In this document: positions 1 through 7,687 of the stretch, piece after piece
How positions within the stretch are numbered: the first letter of the stretch is position 1
Layout of the letters: every line of letters begins with the position of its first letter
Assembly (NCBI GenBank): GCA_035940775.1
Contig: DASZEN010000004.1
Coordinates: 124,001-188,000 of the forward strand
DNA length: 64,000 nucleotides
From: DASQYE01 sp035940775
Lineage (GTDB): Bacteria > Acidobacteriota > Blastocatellia > Pyrinomonadales > Pyrinomonadaceae
Reading direction: 5' to 3'
The notes under the pieces: model-generated
Told to the model about the DNA's origin: nothing
Database searches by the model: none
What the model saw: only the letters and a program-made list of their open reading frames with translations
Position numbers and translations under genes: made by a program

Positions 1-1
1 C

Positions 2-919
2 ACTCACGAGGCAGACATTCGCCCGATCGTCGAAATCTCACAGCGCACTGGCATCCCAATCGAAGCCTGTACCTTTATAGGCTCGTCTCCCGTCCGCTTT
101 TATGCCGAGGACTGGACGCTCGACAAGCTGTTGCGGCTGACGGAGGATGCCGTCACCTTCGCCGTCCGAGAAGGTCTTTCCGTGATGTACGTGACGGAGG
201 ATACGTCGCGCGCCGCTCCCGAAACCATCAGGGCGCTCTATACGACGGCGATTCGCGCGGGCGCGCGCGCCGTCTGCGTCTGCGATACGGTCGGACACTC
301 GACGCCGGACGGAGCGCGCGCGGTCGTGCGTTTCGTTAAAAGCATTATCGAGGAGCAGGGCGAGCGGGTACGGCTCGACTGGCACGGTCATCAGGATCGC
401 GGCCTCGGCGTTATCAATTCAATCGCGGCGATTGAGGGCGGCGCCGATCAGGTGCATGGCTCGGCCCTGGGCGTCGGCGAGCGCGTCGGCAATACGCCTA
501 TGGATCAGCTTCTCGTCAACCTTAAATTGATGGGTTGGATTGATAACGATCTCTCGCGCCTGCGTGAGTACTGCCAGGTGGCCGAATCGTCTTGCGGGTG
601 GACGATACCCGTAAACTATCCCGTCTTCGGGCGCGACGCTTTTCGGACGGCGACGGGCGTTCACGCGGCGGCCGTCATCAAGAGCTATAAGAAGGGCGAT
701 CCGGGGCTGGCCGACCTCGTATATTCGGGCGTCCCCGCCGGGCTCTTCGGCATGCAGCAACAGATCGAGATCGGCTACATGAGCGGCAAATCCAACGTCA
801 TCTACTGGCTCGAAAAGCGGGGCCTCGAGCCGAGCGAAGAGCGCGTCGAACGTATCCTCGCGCGCGCCAAACAATCCCCCTCGGTTCTCAGCGAAGATGA
901 AGTGATGCAACTGGTTTAA
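2..919 (+). CDS. LeuA/2-isopropylmalate synthase-like acyltransferase, 5' end outside the window
   Basis: The frame is open from base 2 and ends at a TAA at 917-919, so 305 codons of the C-terminal part of a longer protein are visible. It looks like a DRE-TIM metallolyase of the 2-isopropylmalate/homocitrate synthase group, which condenses acetyl-CoA or a similar thioester with a 2-oxo acid. The metal-binding HxH is seen in WHGHQDRGLG, followed by the family stretch GSALGVGERVGNTPMDQ and a GVHAAAV segment. After the catalytic part only a short helical tail follows, so the regulatory LeuA dimer domain seems absent. That argues for a LeuA-like paralogue rather than the feedback-regulated leucine enzyme. 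Substrate cannot be decided from the sequence. Confidence 0.85.
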   Translation, partial: THEADIRPIVEISQRTGIPIEACTFIGSSPVRFYAEDWTLDKLLRLTEDAVTFAVREGLSVMYVTEDTSRAAPETIRALYTTAIRAGARAVCVCDTVGHSTPDGARAVVRFVKSIIEEQGERVRLDWHGHQDRGLGVINSIAAIEGGADQVHGSALGVGERVGNTPMDQLLVNLKLMGWIDNDLSRLREYCQVAESSCGWTIPVNYPVFGRDAFRTATGVHAAAVIKSYKKGDPGLADLVYSGVPAGLFGMQQQIEIGYMSGKSNVIYWLEKRGLEPSEERVERILARAKQSPSVLSEDEVMQLV

Positions 920-924
920 GAGCA

Positions 925-945
925 GCGGGCGAACCAGTCGCCCGC
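925..945. other. Short hairpin after the LeuA-like gene
   Basis: GCGGGCGA (925-932) pairs perfectly with TCGCCCGC (938-945) across a 5-base loop, 6 bases after the stop codon. No T-run follows, so it may stabilise the 3' end of the mRNA or assist factor-dependent termination rather than being a complete intrinsic terminator. Confidence 0.4.
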
Positions 946-1019
946 GTCATTTGATGGGCAAGGGTAAACTCTTCGGCCGTCTGCTCGCTCGCTCGTACTG
1001 CCCGACTCGACACTGAATT

Positions 1020-2246
1020 ATGTCTACTCCGACCATCACGCTCACGCCCGCTCAAACGGTGCAGGGTCTTCTCGGCGAGCCGCGTGTGCAGAGCGCCTTC
1101 CGGTTCTTTGAATCGCGCGCCGCCGAAATCACGGAGGAACACATTCGTCTCTGTTCGATTCCGGCTCCGCCTTTTGGCGAAGCCGCGCGCGCCGCCTACC
1201 TCTCGGAAAGATTTCGCGAGCACGGCTTGAACGAAGCGTATATAGACGAAGAGGGCAATTGCGTTGCGCTCCGAGAGGGCCGCTCTCTCTCGCCGCTTCT
1301 TGTCGTGAGCGCGCATCTCGATACGGTCTTTCCGGCGGGCACTGACTTCACAGTGAGGCGCGAACATCACAAGCTTTTAGCGCCGGGCATCGCCGACGAC
1401 GGCTGCGGTCTCGTCGCGCTCATAGCTCTGCTGCGCGCGCTTGAGACGTGCTCCATAGAGACGGAAGGCTCGCTGCTCTTCGTCGGCACGGTCGGCGAAG
1501 AGGGCGAGGGGAACCTGCGCGGCGCGCGTCATCTGCTTACCAATGGGCGGTGGGCCAACCGTATCGACGCCTTCATCAGCTTTGACGGGCCGGGGGTTGA
1601 GCGCATCACGCATGCGGCGCTCGGCTCGCGCCGCTACCGCGTGCGCCTGCGCGGGGCAGGCGGCCATTCGTGGGGCGATTTCGGCGCGGCCAATCCCGTT
1701 CATGCCCTGGGACGCGCCATCGCGCGACTCGCTTCCTATCCGGCTCCGGCCGAGCCGCGCACGACCTTCAACGTCGGACGCATAGAGGGCGGAGCGGGCA
1801 TCAACGTCATCCCGCGAGAGGCCCTGATGGATGTTGATTTGCGCTCGGCCTCGGCCGAAGAGCTGCATCGCCTGGACGCCTTCTTCAGACGCGCGGCGCG
1901 TGAGGCCGCCGATGACGAGAACTCTCAGCGGCGCGCGGGCGATCCGCCGCTTGAGCTGGATTTGAAATTGATCGGAGACCGCCCGAGCGGAGAGACTCCG
2001 CCCGATTCCCCGATCGTTCGACTGGCGGAAGAGACGACGCGCGCCCTCGGCTACAGCCCGCGACTCGACCGCTCTTCGACCGATTCCAACGTCGCCATCT
2101 CTCTGGGCATCCCTGCCATCACCATCGGAGCCGGTGGCTCGTCCGGCAACTCTCACACGCTCGACGAATGGTACGATGCGCGCGGCCGCGACCTCGGACT
2201 CAAACGCGCCCTGCTCGTCATGCTCGCCCTGGTCGGGATTAAATAA
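1020..2246 (+). CDS. M20 family metallopeptidase (PepT-like)
   Basis: 408 residues, a cytoplasmic-type exopeptidase with no signal peptide. Expected M20 di-zinc ligands are all visible in order: His and Asp in SAHLDTVFPAG, the bridging Asp in GIADDGCGL, the Glu pair in GTVGEEGEGNLRGA, and the late His in SGNSHTLDEWYD. The middle (about residues 205-325) with GGAGINVIPREALMDVDLRS is the usual dimerisation lid. Families of this shape cleave di- or tripeptides or related amides; the exact substrate is not visible. It lies 100 bases after the LeuA-like gene on the same strand and converges on the DUF4388 gene. Confidence 0.85.
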   Translation: MSTPTITLTPAQTVQGLLGEPRVQSAFRFFESRAAEITEEHIRLCSIPAPPFGEAARAAYLSERFREHGLNEAYIDEEGNCVALREGRSLSPLLVVSAHLDTVFPAGTDFTVRREHHKLLAPGIADDGCGLVALIALLRALETCSIETEGSLLFVGTVGEEGEGNLRGARHLLTNGRWANRIDAFISFDGPGVERITHAALGSRRYRVRLRGAGGHSWGDFGAANPVHALGRAIARLASYPAPAEPRTTFNVGRIEGGAGINVIPREALMDVDLRSASAEELHRLDAFFRRAAREAADDENSQRRAGDPPLELDLKLIGDRPSGETPPDSPIVRLAEETTRALGYSPRLDRSSTDSNVAISLGIPAITIGAGGSSGNSHTLDEWYDARGRDLGLKRALLVMLALVGIK

Positions 2247-2263
2247 GAGACGAAAAAGTAGAG

Positions 2264-2298
2264 GAGCGAGAATTGAAGAGCCTCTTCAATTCTCGCTC
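2264..2298. repeat. Near-perfect 35-bp palindrome between convergent genes
   Basis: GAGCGAGAATTGAAGAG (2264-2280) is followed by one C and then its exact reverse complement (2282-2298). It sits between the M20 peptidase stop (2246) and the stop of the DUF4388 gene (2325). The position suits a bidirectional transcription terminator or mRNA 3'-end stabiliser, although there is no clean T-run on either side. Confidence 0.6.
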
Positions 2299-2324
2299 CA
2301 GCTTTTCCATTGATAAGGGGTTCG

Positions 2325-3359
2325 TTAATTGATGGGAATCGTGATCGTCGTCGAGCCCGCCTTGCCGGAGGGGAAGCGCTTCTGGCGCGCGATTCTGAGC
2401 GCGGTCGGATCGCTGCCCGAAGCCTGTGTGACGCGCCCCGCCTCGTCGTATGTCACTTGAACCGTCACCATTTTCGGCCCGACCTTGGGCGCGTCCGGCT
2501 TTTTAGTCGTATTCACCGACGCCGCGTTCGTCGCCGTTGGCGCAGCCTCGGTCGCGGTCTTCGACGGCCAGGCATCGGCCCTTTCCTCTTCCGCCTTTCG
2601 TCTTTCTCGCTCACGTGCTTCACGCTCTCGCTCTCGAAGACGCGCCGCCGCATCCGTACTGGCCGGAGCGCCGCCTTCGCCAGCGGACTGGTCGGGCGTT
2701 TGAGCGTCCGTGGAAAGAGTCGAGGCCGATTCGGCCCCGTCGCTCTTAGACGTATCCGTAGAACTCCCAGCCATATCGCCCACGGCCACAGGCGGAATCG
2801 TGGCCGTCACGTCGGCTCTGGCGTAACCGCTTGTAAGCACGACGGTCGCCGCCACGCCGATCAAAACCACTATCGCCATTACGGCGAAGATCATTTTTCT
2901 ACTTCCGCCGGGCGAGGCCAAAGTATCAACCGTCATCGCCATCGGGATTGAGGATGATTCTCGATCCTTCCTGGGTATGACGCTCTCGAATGCCTGTTCC
3001 AGATCATTCTCGTCGGGCAGCTCTTCCTTTTTGAGCGGCGGCTCGGGCTCGATGCCTTCATCCATCCGGCGCAAGCCCTCCAGGACGACCTGCGTCCAGG
3101 GCTGGTTGATGGTGCGCTGCTCGACCTCGAAATTCGTCTCGAATTTGAAGGAAGCGTTCGGCAGCGTGAGCGCATAATAGACCGCGTCGATGCCCGTTAG
3201 AGAACCGACGCGCGCATCAATCAGCGCGCCCGCCTGGATGTAGAAGTAGCCGGGAAGGTGCGGGTAGATGACCTTCAACCTTCCGGTCTTACGCTGGTTG
3301 CAGAAGAACTCTATTAATTCGGAAAGCGAAAGATCACTTAATTCTCCGGTCAGTGCCAT
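2325..3359 (-). CDS. DUF4388 (PATAN-type) protein with one membrane segment and TonB-C-like tail
   Basis: 344 residues from the ATG at 3359, chosen because AGGGAG lies 6 bases before it; an ATG 54 bases upstream has no such signal. Residues about 1-105 (MALTGELSDLSLSELIEFF) match the DUF4388 domain, found in bacterial signalling proteins. A single hydrophobic segment follows (about 175-195, VMAIVVLIGVAATVVLTSG). Then comes a low-complexity Ser/Ala/Asp stretch, an Arg/Glu-rich coiled-coil piece and a C-terminal TonB-C-like fold with VTYDEAGRVTQASG. The layout implies a cytoplasmic sensor part, a membrane anchor and an exported tail. The neighbouring gene also ends in a TonB-C domain, so the two may act together. 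Function unknown. Confidence 0.75.
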   Translation of the reverse strand: MALTGELSDLSLSELIEFFCNQRKTGRLKVIYPHLPGYFYIQAGALIDARVGSLTGIDAVYYALTLPNASFKFETNFEVEQRTINQPWTQVVLEGLRRMDEGIEPEPPLKKEELPDENDLEQAFESVIPRKDRESSSIPMAMTVDTLASPGGSRKMIFAVMAIVVLIGVAATVVLTSGYARADVTATIPPVAVGDMAGSSTDTSKSDGAESASTLSTDAQTPDQSAGEGGAPASTDAAARLREREREARERERRKAEEERADAWPSKTATEAAPTATNAASVNTTKKPDAPKVGPKMVTVQVTYDEAGRVTQASGSDPTALRIARQKRFPSGKAGSTTITIPIN

Positions 3360-3446
3360 ATCATGCTCCCTGTGTATGGGGCAAAGTAGGGGTCGCCGAG
3401 AGCACGCCCTCATCCGAAGAGGAGGCGCGTGCTGCCAGCTCCGTTA

Positions 3447-4649
3447 TTAGTTGAAGCTGAAGTTGTAGTTGACGATGCCGGAAACCTTGACCGGCTGTCC
3501 TGAAAGCTTGGTCGGCGAGAAACGCGCGCGCGTCGCCGCCTTGACTGCGGCTTCTCGAAGCAGCGGATGGCCGCTCGCGGCGCGCGCAGAGATAACCTTG
3601 CCCGTCTCGTCTATGACGACTTCGACGCTGACCATGCCGGAGGCGCGCACGTTCTTGGCGATCTCCGGATACTCAGGCTTCGGCAGAGAGGTCGCCGAGC
3701 CGTTGAGCACGCCGCCCGAAATGGGCTTGGTCAGAGGCTTCGGCAGCGCCTTTGCCGGAGGCTCTCCGGTATCATTTGCTCTAACGACCGGCCCCGCGCC
3801 CGAGCGCGCAGCGTCGGTTGCACCCGGCATACTGCCGCTCCGGTTGGAGACGGGAACCATGTTGGTTTTATCGAGGGTGTTGGCGGCGGGAAGCGCCGCA
3901 GCCGCAGTCGTCGCCGTCGGCTGCGTCTTGACGGTCGCGTTTGCGTTGACAGCGCCCGAAGGGGTCGTCGGGCTCGTCTTCGCATTGAGCCTGGCTTCGC
4001 CCGCCTGAGACGAAACGGGCGCAGCCGTTGTCGAAGAAGAAGAAGCGGGAGTTTGAACCATCTTGGAGATGTTCTCGTCCAGGTAATAGGTGATGGCCCT
4101 GTAGGTCGTCTCGGTCGGCTCGAAGCTCAGCTTTCCGCCTTCGATGACCGCGACCGATGTCGTCATCTTGATCCAGTTGCCGACGAAATCGAACTCATAC
4201 GCGTAGGTCTCTTTGCTGATGAGCGAGCCGTCGGAGGCGTGCAGGGTCATCTCGCTGATGTTGCCGCGCTCGTCGTACTTGTAGACCTCGCGGCCCGTCA
4301 GCGTCTCTCCGGCCAGCGGGTAGTATGCGTTCTCCGTCTTGTTTCCCTTGATGTCGTAAGAGGCCGTCTCAAGCAGCGCGCGCCCTCCCTCCGCCGCCTT
4401 CCCCATCTTATTCGAGAGCTTGGTTATCTCTGTGCGGACTCTGCGCACAGGCCCGGCCAGGCCGTCGCGTACCCTGTCGCTGTCGGCGCTGGCGCTGCTA
4501 CTGGCGGGGAGCAAAGACCTGGATTCGGCGGACGTGGCAGCAGCGGCGGCGGCGACGGTGGTCGTCCCCTGCTGCGCCATGACAGAGAGATCGAGTGCGC
4601 TCAGCAGGAGAACCATTAGCAGGAAGCCCCGCTGTGTTCTATAGGACAT
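3447..4649 (-). CDS. Secreted TonB C-terminal domain protein
   Basis: About 400 residues. The ATG at 4649 is preferred over one at 4664 because GGAGGG lies between them at good spacing. An N-terminal signal peptide (GFLLMVLLLSALDLSVMAQ) is followed by a region resembling periplasmic repeat-type sequences (YKYDERGNISEMTLHASDGS), an Ala/Thr/Pro-rich linker and a C-terminal TonB-C domain with PEYPEIAKNVRASGMVSVEV and VISARAASGHPLLREAAVKA. It lacks the N-terminal TonB membrane helix and Pro-Lys rod, so it is unlikely to be the energy-transducing TonB itself. More likely it is an envelope protein using the fold for binding. It has its own likely promoter upstream. Confidence 0.8.
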   Translation of the reverse strand: MSYRTQRGFLLMVLLLSALDLSVMAQQGTTTVAAAAAATSAESRSLLPASSSASADSDRVRDGLAGPVRRVRTEITKLSNKMGKAAEGGRALLETASYDIKGNKTENAYYPLAGETLTGREVYKYDERGNISEMTLHASDGSLISKETYAYEFDFVGNWIKMTTSVAVIEGGKLSFEPTETTYRAITYYLDENISKMVQTPASSSSTTAAPVSSQAGEARLNAKTSPTTPSGAVNANATVKTQPTATTAAAALPAANTLDKTNMVPVSNRSGSMPGATDAARSGAGPVVRANDTGEPPAKALPKPLTKPISGGVLNGSATSLPKPEYPEIAKNVRASGMVSVEVVIDETGKVISARAASGHPLLREAAVKAATRARFSPTKLSGQPVKVSGIVNYNFSFN

Positions 4650-4784
4650 CGCTTTTCCCTCCATAAGTTACGATGCTTGAATGGCTTAGGTGCGCCGGGG
4701 CAGGTGGGATCGAAGCACTAGGCACCGTATCGGCTGGTATCGAGAGACACCCGCACGCATTGGGGCGCGGGGCGCTTCAAATCA

Positions 4785-4813
4785 ATATTAGCCTGATAAA
4801 CAGAGTTTGTCTA
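4785..4813 (-). promoter_or_regulatory. Sigma-70-like promoter of the TonB-C gene
   Basis: On the minus strand TAGACA (4813-4808) and TAATAT (4790-4785) are separated by exactly 17 bases. Transcription would start near 4778, giving a leader of about 130 bases before the start at 4649. The region is markedly more AT-rich than its surroundings. Confidence 0.5.
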
Positions 4814-4865
4814 TAGCCAACATTGAAATCGGGTTAATACAATGGCCCCGAAGCGAAGCCCCGTT

Positions 4866-6602
4866 TCAAGGCGCGGGTTCGTCGTATGAGGCGAGCAGGG
4901 CCGCGATTTTGTCTATGACGGAGGTGCTGCTGGCCTCGGCGGTCTCGTTATTACAGATGATCGAAAAGACGAGCGGCTCGTCGCGTTCGGTCAGGACGTA
5001 GCCGGAGAGAGAGTTGGTGTAGGTCAGGGTTCCGGTCTTGGCCTGAATGCGTCCGGCGGCGCTGCGCAGGCGGCCGCCGAGCGTCCCGTCGCGACCGGCG
5101 ACGGGCAGCGAGTCGCGAAAAACAGTCGCCGCGGGGGTCTTGGCGATGGCGGCCAGAAGGCGCGCGGTCACTTCCGGAGTCACCATGTCGAGGCGCGAGA
5201 GGCCCGAGCCGTCGTGAAGCGAGAGCCCTCGGGTCGCAATCCCGGCGCGTTCGAGCCACATGCGAATGACGGCCGTTCCGGCCTCGTCGTCGCCGCGCGT
5301 CGCGTTGCGGTGCGGGTTCGGGTCTTGTGCCAGCGAGCCACGCTCTTTACCCAGGGAGCGCAGGATAAGCTCCGCAAAGAGATTAATGCTCTCCTTATTG
5401 GTCAGGCGAGCGATTTCGCCGAGCGTTCGACTCTGGACGGACGCCAGCTCGACGGCGCTCTGCGGGTCAAAGCGCCCATCGCGGCCGTCGCGCGCGTCTC
5501 TCATGCGCGCTTCGCCTTCGATCTGTATGCCGCGCTTGCGCAGCGCATCGCGAAACAGCGTCGCCGCCCAGAGAGCGGGCCGGTGCGCCGATAGTCGCGC
5601 GCTGAAACCGCGTCCGCCAGCCGGAAACTGTCCCCAGATTCGGAACTCGTTATCGGAGAGGCCGCGAGTAATGCCGATGGTCGTCGGCGTGCCGCGCTCC
5701 AAAGTGTCCGCGTCATTCTCGACGTGAAAGTAGTCGGTCGGAACGTCGAAGCGCACAGTGACGCGCTCGCCCGCTTTGGCGGCGGGCGTGACCGTCAATG
5801 TCGTCTCGTTGCCGTTGATGGAGAGCGCGCTGACTTCAGCGCCGAAGTACCACTGCACGTCGTTCCAGAGCCAGCCGTCGCCCAGCGCCTCGCCGCGAAA
5901 ATAGCTTTCGTCGCCGACGACATTGCCGCGCACGCGCCGCACCCCGCGATCATATAGATCGTCCGCCAGTTGGCCCAAGCTGGCTGTCCTTCCGCGCTTC
6001 GTCTCGGACGCAAAGTCCGGAGCGCCGCGCCCGTAGAGAATAATGTCGCCCGCGATAGTGCCGCCCGCATCCGGCGCGGCCGTCGCATAGACAGAGGTGC
6101 GCCAGCGATAATCCGCGCCCAGAAGGTCGAGCGCCACGGCCGTCGTGTAGACCTTCATGTTCGAGGCGGGCGTGATCGGCTTGTCCGAATTGCGCGCGTA
6201 GATCGTTCGCCCGTCGCGCAGACTGCTGACGTAGATACCCCAGCGGGCGGAAGCGAACTGGCTCTCGTCGATCGCGCGGTCGATCTTTTGGCCGAGGTCG
6301 GAAGCGCCCGACGAGCTTGAAACAGCATCGTCGCTTGAAGCCCTCGGCGTAGCCTCCGCCCGCTGGCCCTTATCGGCGGCCGCCTCGCGCGGGCCGTCAT
6401 CCCTGCCTCGCTCGCGCCGCTCTCTGTCTTTAGCACGCTCGCGCGTCCTCTCCTGCGAGCGTTCACGCACCGGGGCCTTCGCCCGTCGCTGCGCGCTCCC
6501 TTCGATCAAGGGCCTGTAGGCGGCCAGAGAGAGCACGATCAACAGCGCGGCGCAAAGGCCCACAACCACGGCGCTCCGGCCTGTCTGGTTTTTATCAGTC
6601 AT
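4866..6602 (-). CDS. dacB: D-alanyl-D-alanine carboxypeptidase/endopeptidase, PBP4 (S13) family
   Basis: 578 residues. Peptidases of this family trim or cut peptidoglycan cross-bridges in the periplasm. All three active-site motifs are present: SxxK as S147-N-M-K150 in TPASNMKVYTT, SxN in NKESINLFAE, and KTG in IQAKTGTLTYTNS near the C terminus. The long insertion between the first two motifs is typical of PBP4 enzymes. One membrane helix (about 10-32) anchors the protein. A strongly charged Arg/Glu-rich linker (about 36-72) and a Ser-rich spacer precede the catalytic part, which is unusual for the family. The gene is 22 bases after the GT9 gene on the same strand, so the two are likely cotranscribed. 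Confidence 0.92.
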   Translation of the reverse strand: MTDKNQTGRSAVVVGLCAALLIVLSLAAYRPLIEGSAQRRAKAPVRERSQERTRERAKDRERRERGRDDGPREAAADKGQRAEATPRASSDDAVSSSSGASDLGQKIDRAIDESQFASARWGIYVSSLRDGRTIYARNSDKPITPASNMKVYTTAVALDLLGADYRWRTSVYATAAPDAGGTIAGDIILYGRGAPDFASETKRGRTASLGQLADDLYDRGVRRVRGNVVGDESYFRGEALGDGWLWNDVQWYFGAEVSALSINGNETTLTVTPAAKAGERVTVRFDVPTDYFHVENDADTLERGTPTTIGITRGLSDNEFRIWGQFPAGGRGFSARLSAHRPALWAATLFRDALRKRGIQIEGEARMRDARDGRDGRFDPQSAVELASVQSRTLGEIARLTNKESINLFAELILRSLGKERGSLAQDPNPHRNATRGDDEAGTAVIRMWLERAGIATRGLSLHDGSGLSRLDMVTPEVTARLLAAIAKTPAATVFRDSLPVAGRDGTLGGRLRSAAGRIQAKTGTLTYTNSLSGYVLTERDEPLVFSIICNNETAEASSTSVIDKIAALLASYDEPAP

Positions 6603-6624
6603 CTTTTTTCAGAGCCACGGCAAT

Positions 6625-7656
6625 CTAGCTGGCGAAGAGAGAGGCCGTGCGACCAGCCGCCAGCAGTTCGCGCGCCGCCGCGTAGACTTCGTCAGTCGTC
6701 ATCTCGGCAATCCGATTGCTGTAGATGATACGGTGGCGCGGTTCGATGGGGATAAAACTATGGGGAGTCGGGCGGTCAAGGAGCGCGACGACGCCTGTGC
6801 CGACGGCGGTCGCGATGTGCAGCGGGCCCGTATCGTTGGAGACGAAAACGGCCAGCCGCGCCAGCGCTGCGGCGAGCTGCGGAATCGTGAGGCGGTCGAA
6901 CATGATCGTTGAGCGCGGAAACGCCGCACGCATCTCCTTGACGAAGGCACGCTCTTCGGGCCCGGCGAAGATAACCATGCGCACGTCGTCGTTGCGCACG
7001 AGCCGTTCGGCCAATTCTTTAAAGCGCGCGAGCGGCCAGCGCCGCGCCGGGTGACCCGCGCCGGGGAAAAGACCTATCAGCGGCGCGCCCGTGTCGGCCT
7101 TCTCTTTCTTCAACATCTGCTCTACGAGGGCGTCGTCCGCAGGGCGCGTGCGCAGGCGCGGCACACGCGGAGCATCCTTAATGCCGAGCGGAATGAGCAC
7201 GTCCAGGTAACGGTCGATGGCGTGCTTGGAGGGGCGCGTGTCCTCGACGGGCGGGCGCGGATCGAAGTTCGCAAGGAAGTCGAGCGAGCGATTGGGCCTC
7301 CGCGCGTAGAGCCTGCGGGGCGCGCCCGAGAGATAGCCGAGCAGGTTCGTCTCGTAGAGGCTATGCAGGTCGATGACGAAATCAAACTGCGCGCGCCGCA
7401 CGTCCTTGACGATACTCATGATACGCATGATCGAGAGCGGCTTTGGCCCATCGCGCAGCGCCACGCGATCCACCACGAGCGTCGCATCCGCATAGCCCGA
7501 AAGCTCGACGATGGGCGCGCCCGGCGAGCCGACCGCGACCGTGATGCGCGCGCGCGGAAATCTCTCCCGAACGGCGCGCAGCGCGGGCAAACTCAAGACC
7601 ACATCGCCCAACTGGCCGAAGTCTATGACGAGTATATTGCGCGGATCGAAACTCAT
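6625..7656 (-). CDS. Glycosyltransferase family 9 (heptosyltransferase-like)
   Basis: 343 residues from the ATG at 7656; a GTG two codons upstream is an alternative. The start NILVIDFGQLGDVVLSLPAL is the typical GT9 N-terminal Rossmann segment. The C-terminal nucleotide-sugar part has LIGLFPGAGHPARRWPLARF and VSNDTGPLHIATAVGTGVV, both hallmark GT9 features. Known members transfer ADP-heptose to lipid A core sugars of lipopolysaccharide on the cytoplasmic face of the inner membrane. The exact sugar is not predictable. The neighbouring PBP4 gene fits an envelope-biogenesis pair. Confidence 0.88.
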   Translation of the reverse strand: MSFDPRNILVIDFGQLGDVVLSLPALRAVRERFPRARITVAVGSPGAPIVELSGYADATLVVDRVALRDGPKPLSIMRIMSIVKDVRRAQFDFVIDLHSLYETNLLGYLSGAPRRLYARRPNRSLDFLANFDPRPPVEDTRPSKHAIDRYLDVLIPLGIKDAPRVPRLRTRPADDALVEQMLKKEKADTGAPLIGLFPGAGHPARRWPLARFKELAERLVRNDDVRMVIFAGPEERAFVKEMRAAFPRSTIMFDRLTIPQLAAALARLAVFVSNDTGPLHIATAVGTGVVALLDRPTPHSFIPIEPRHRIIYSNRIAEMTTDEVYAAARELLAAGRTASLFAS

Positions 7657-7687
7657 TACCACAAACCCGTTTTGTTTTGACGCTGCC

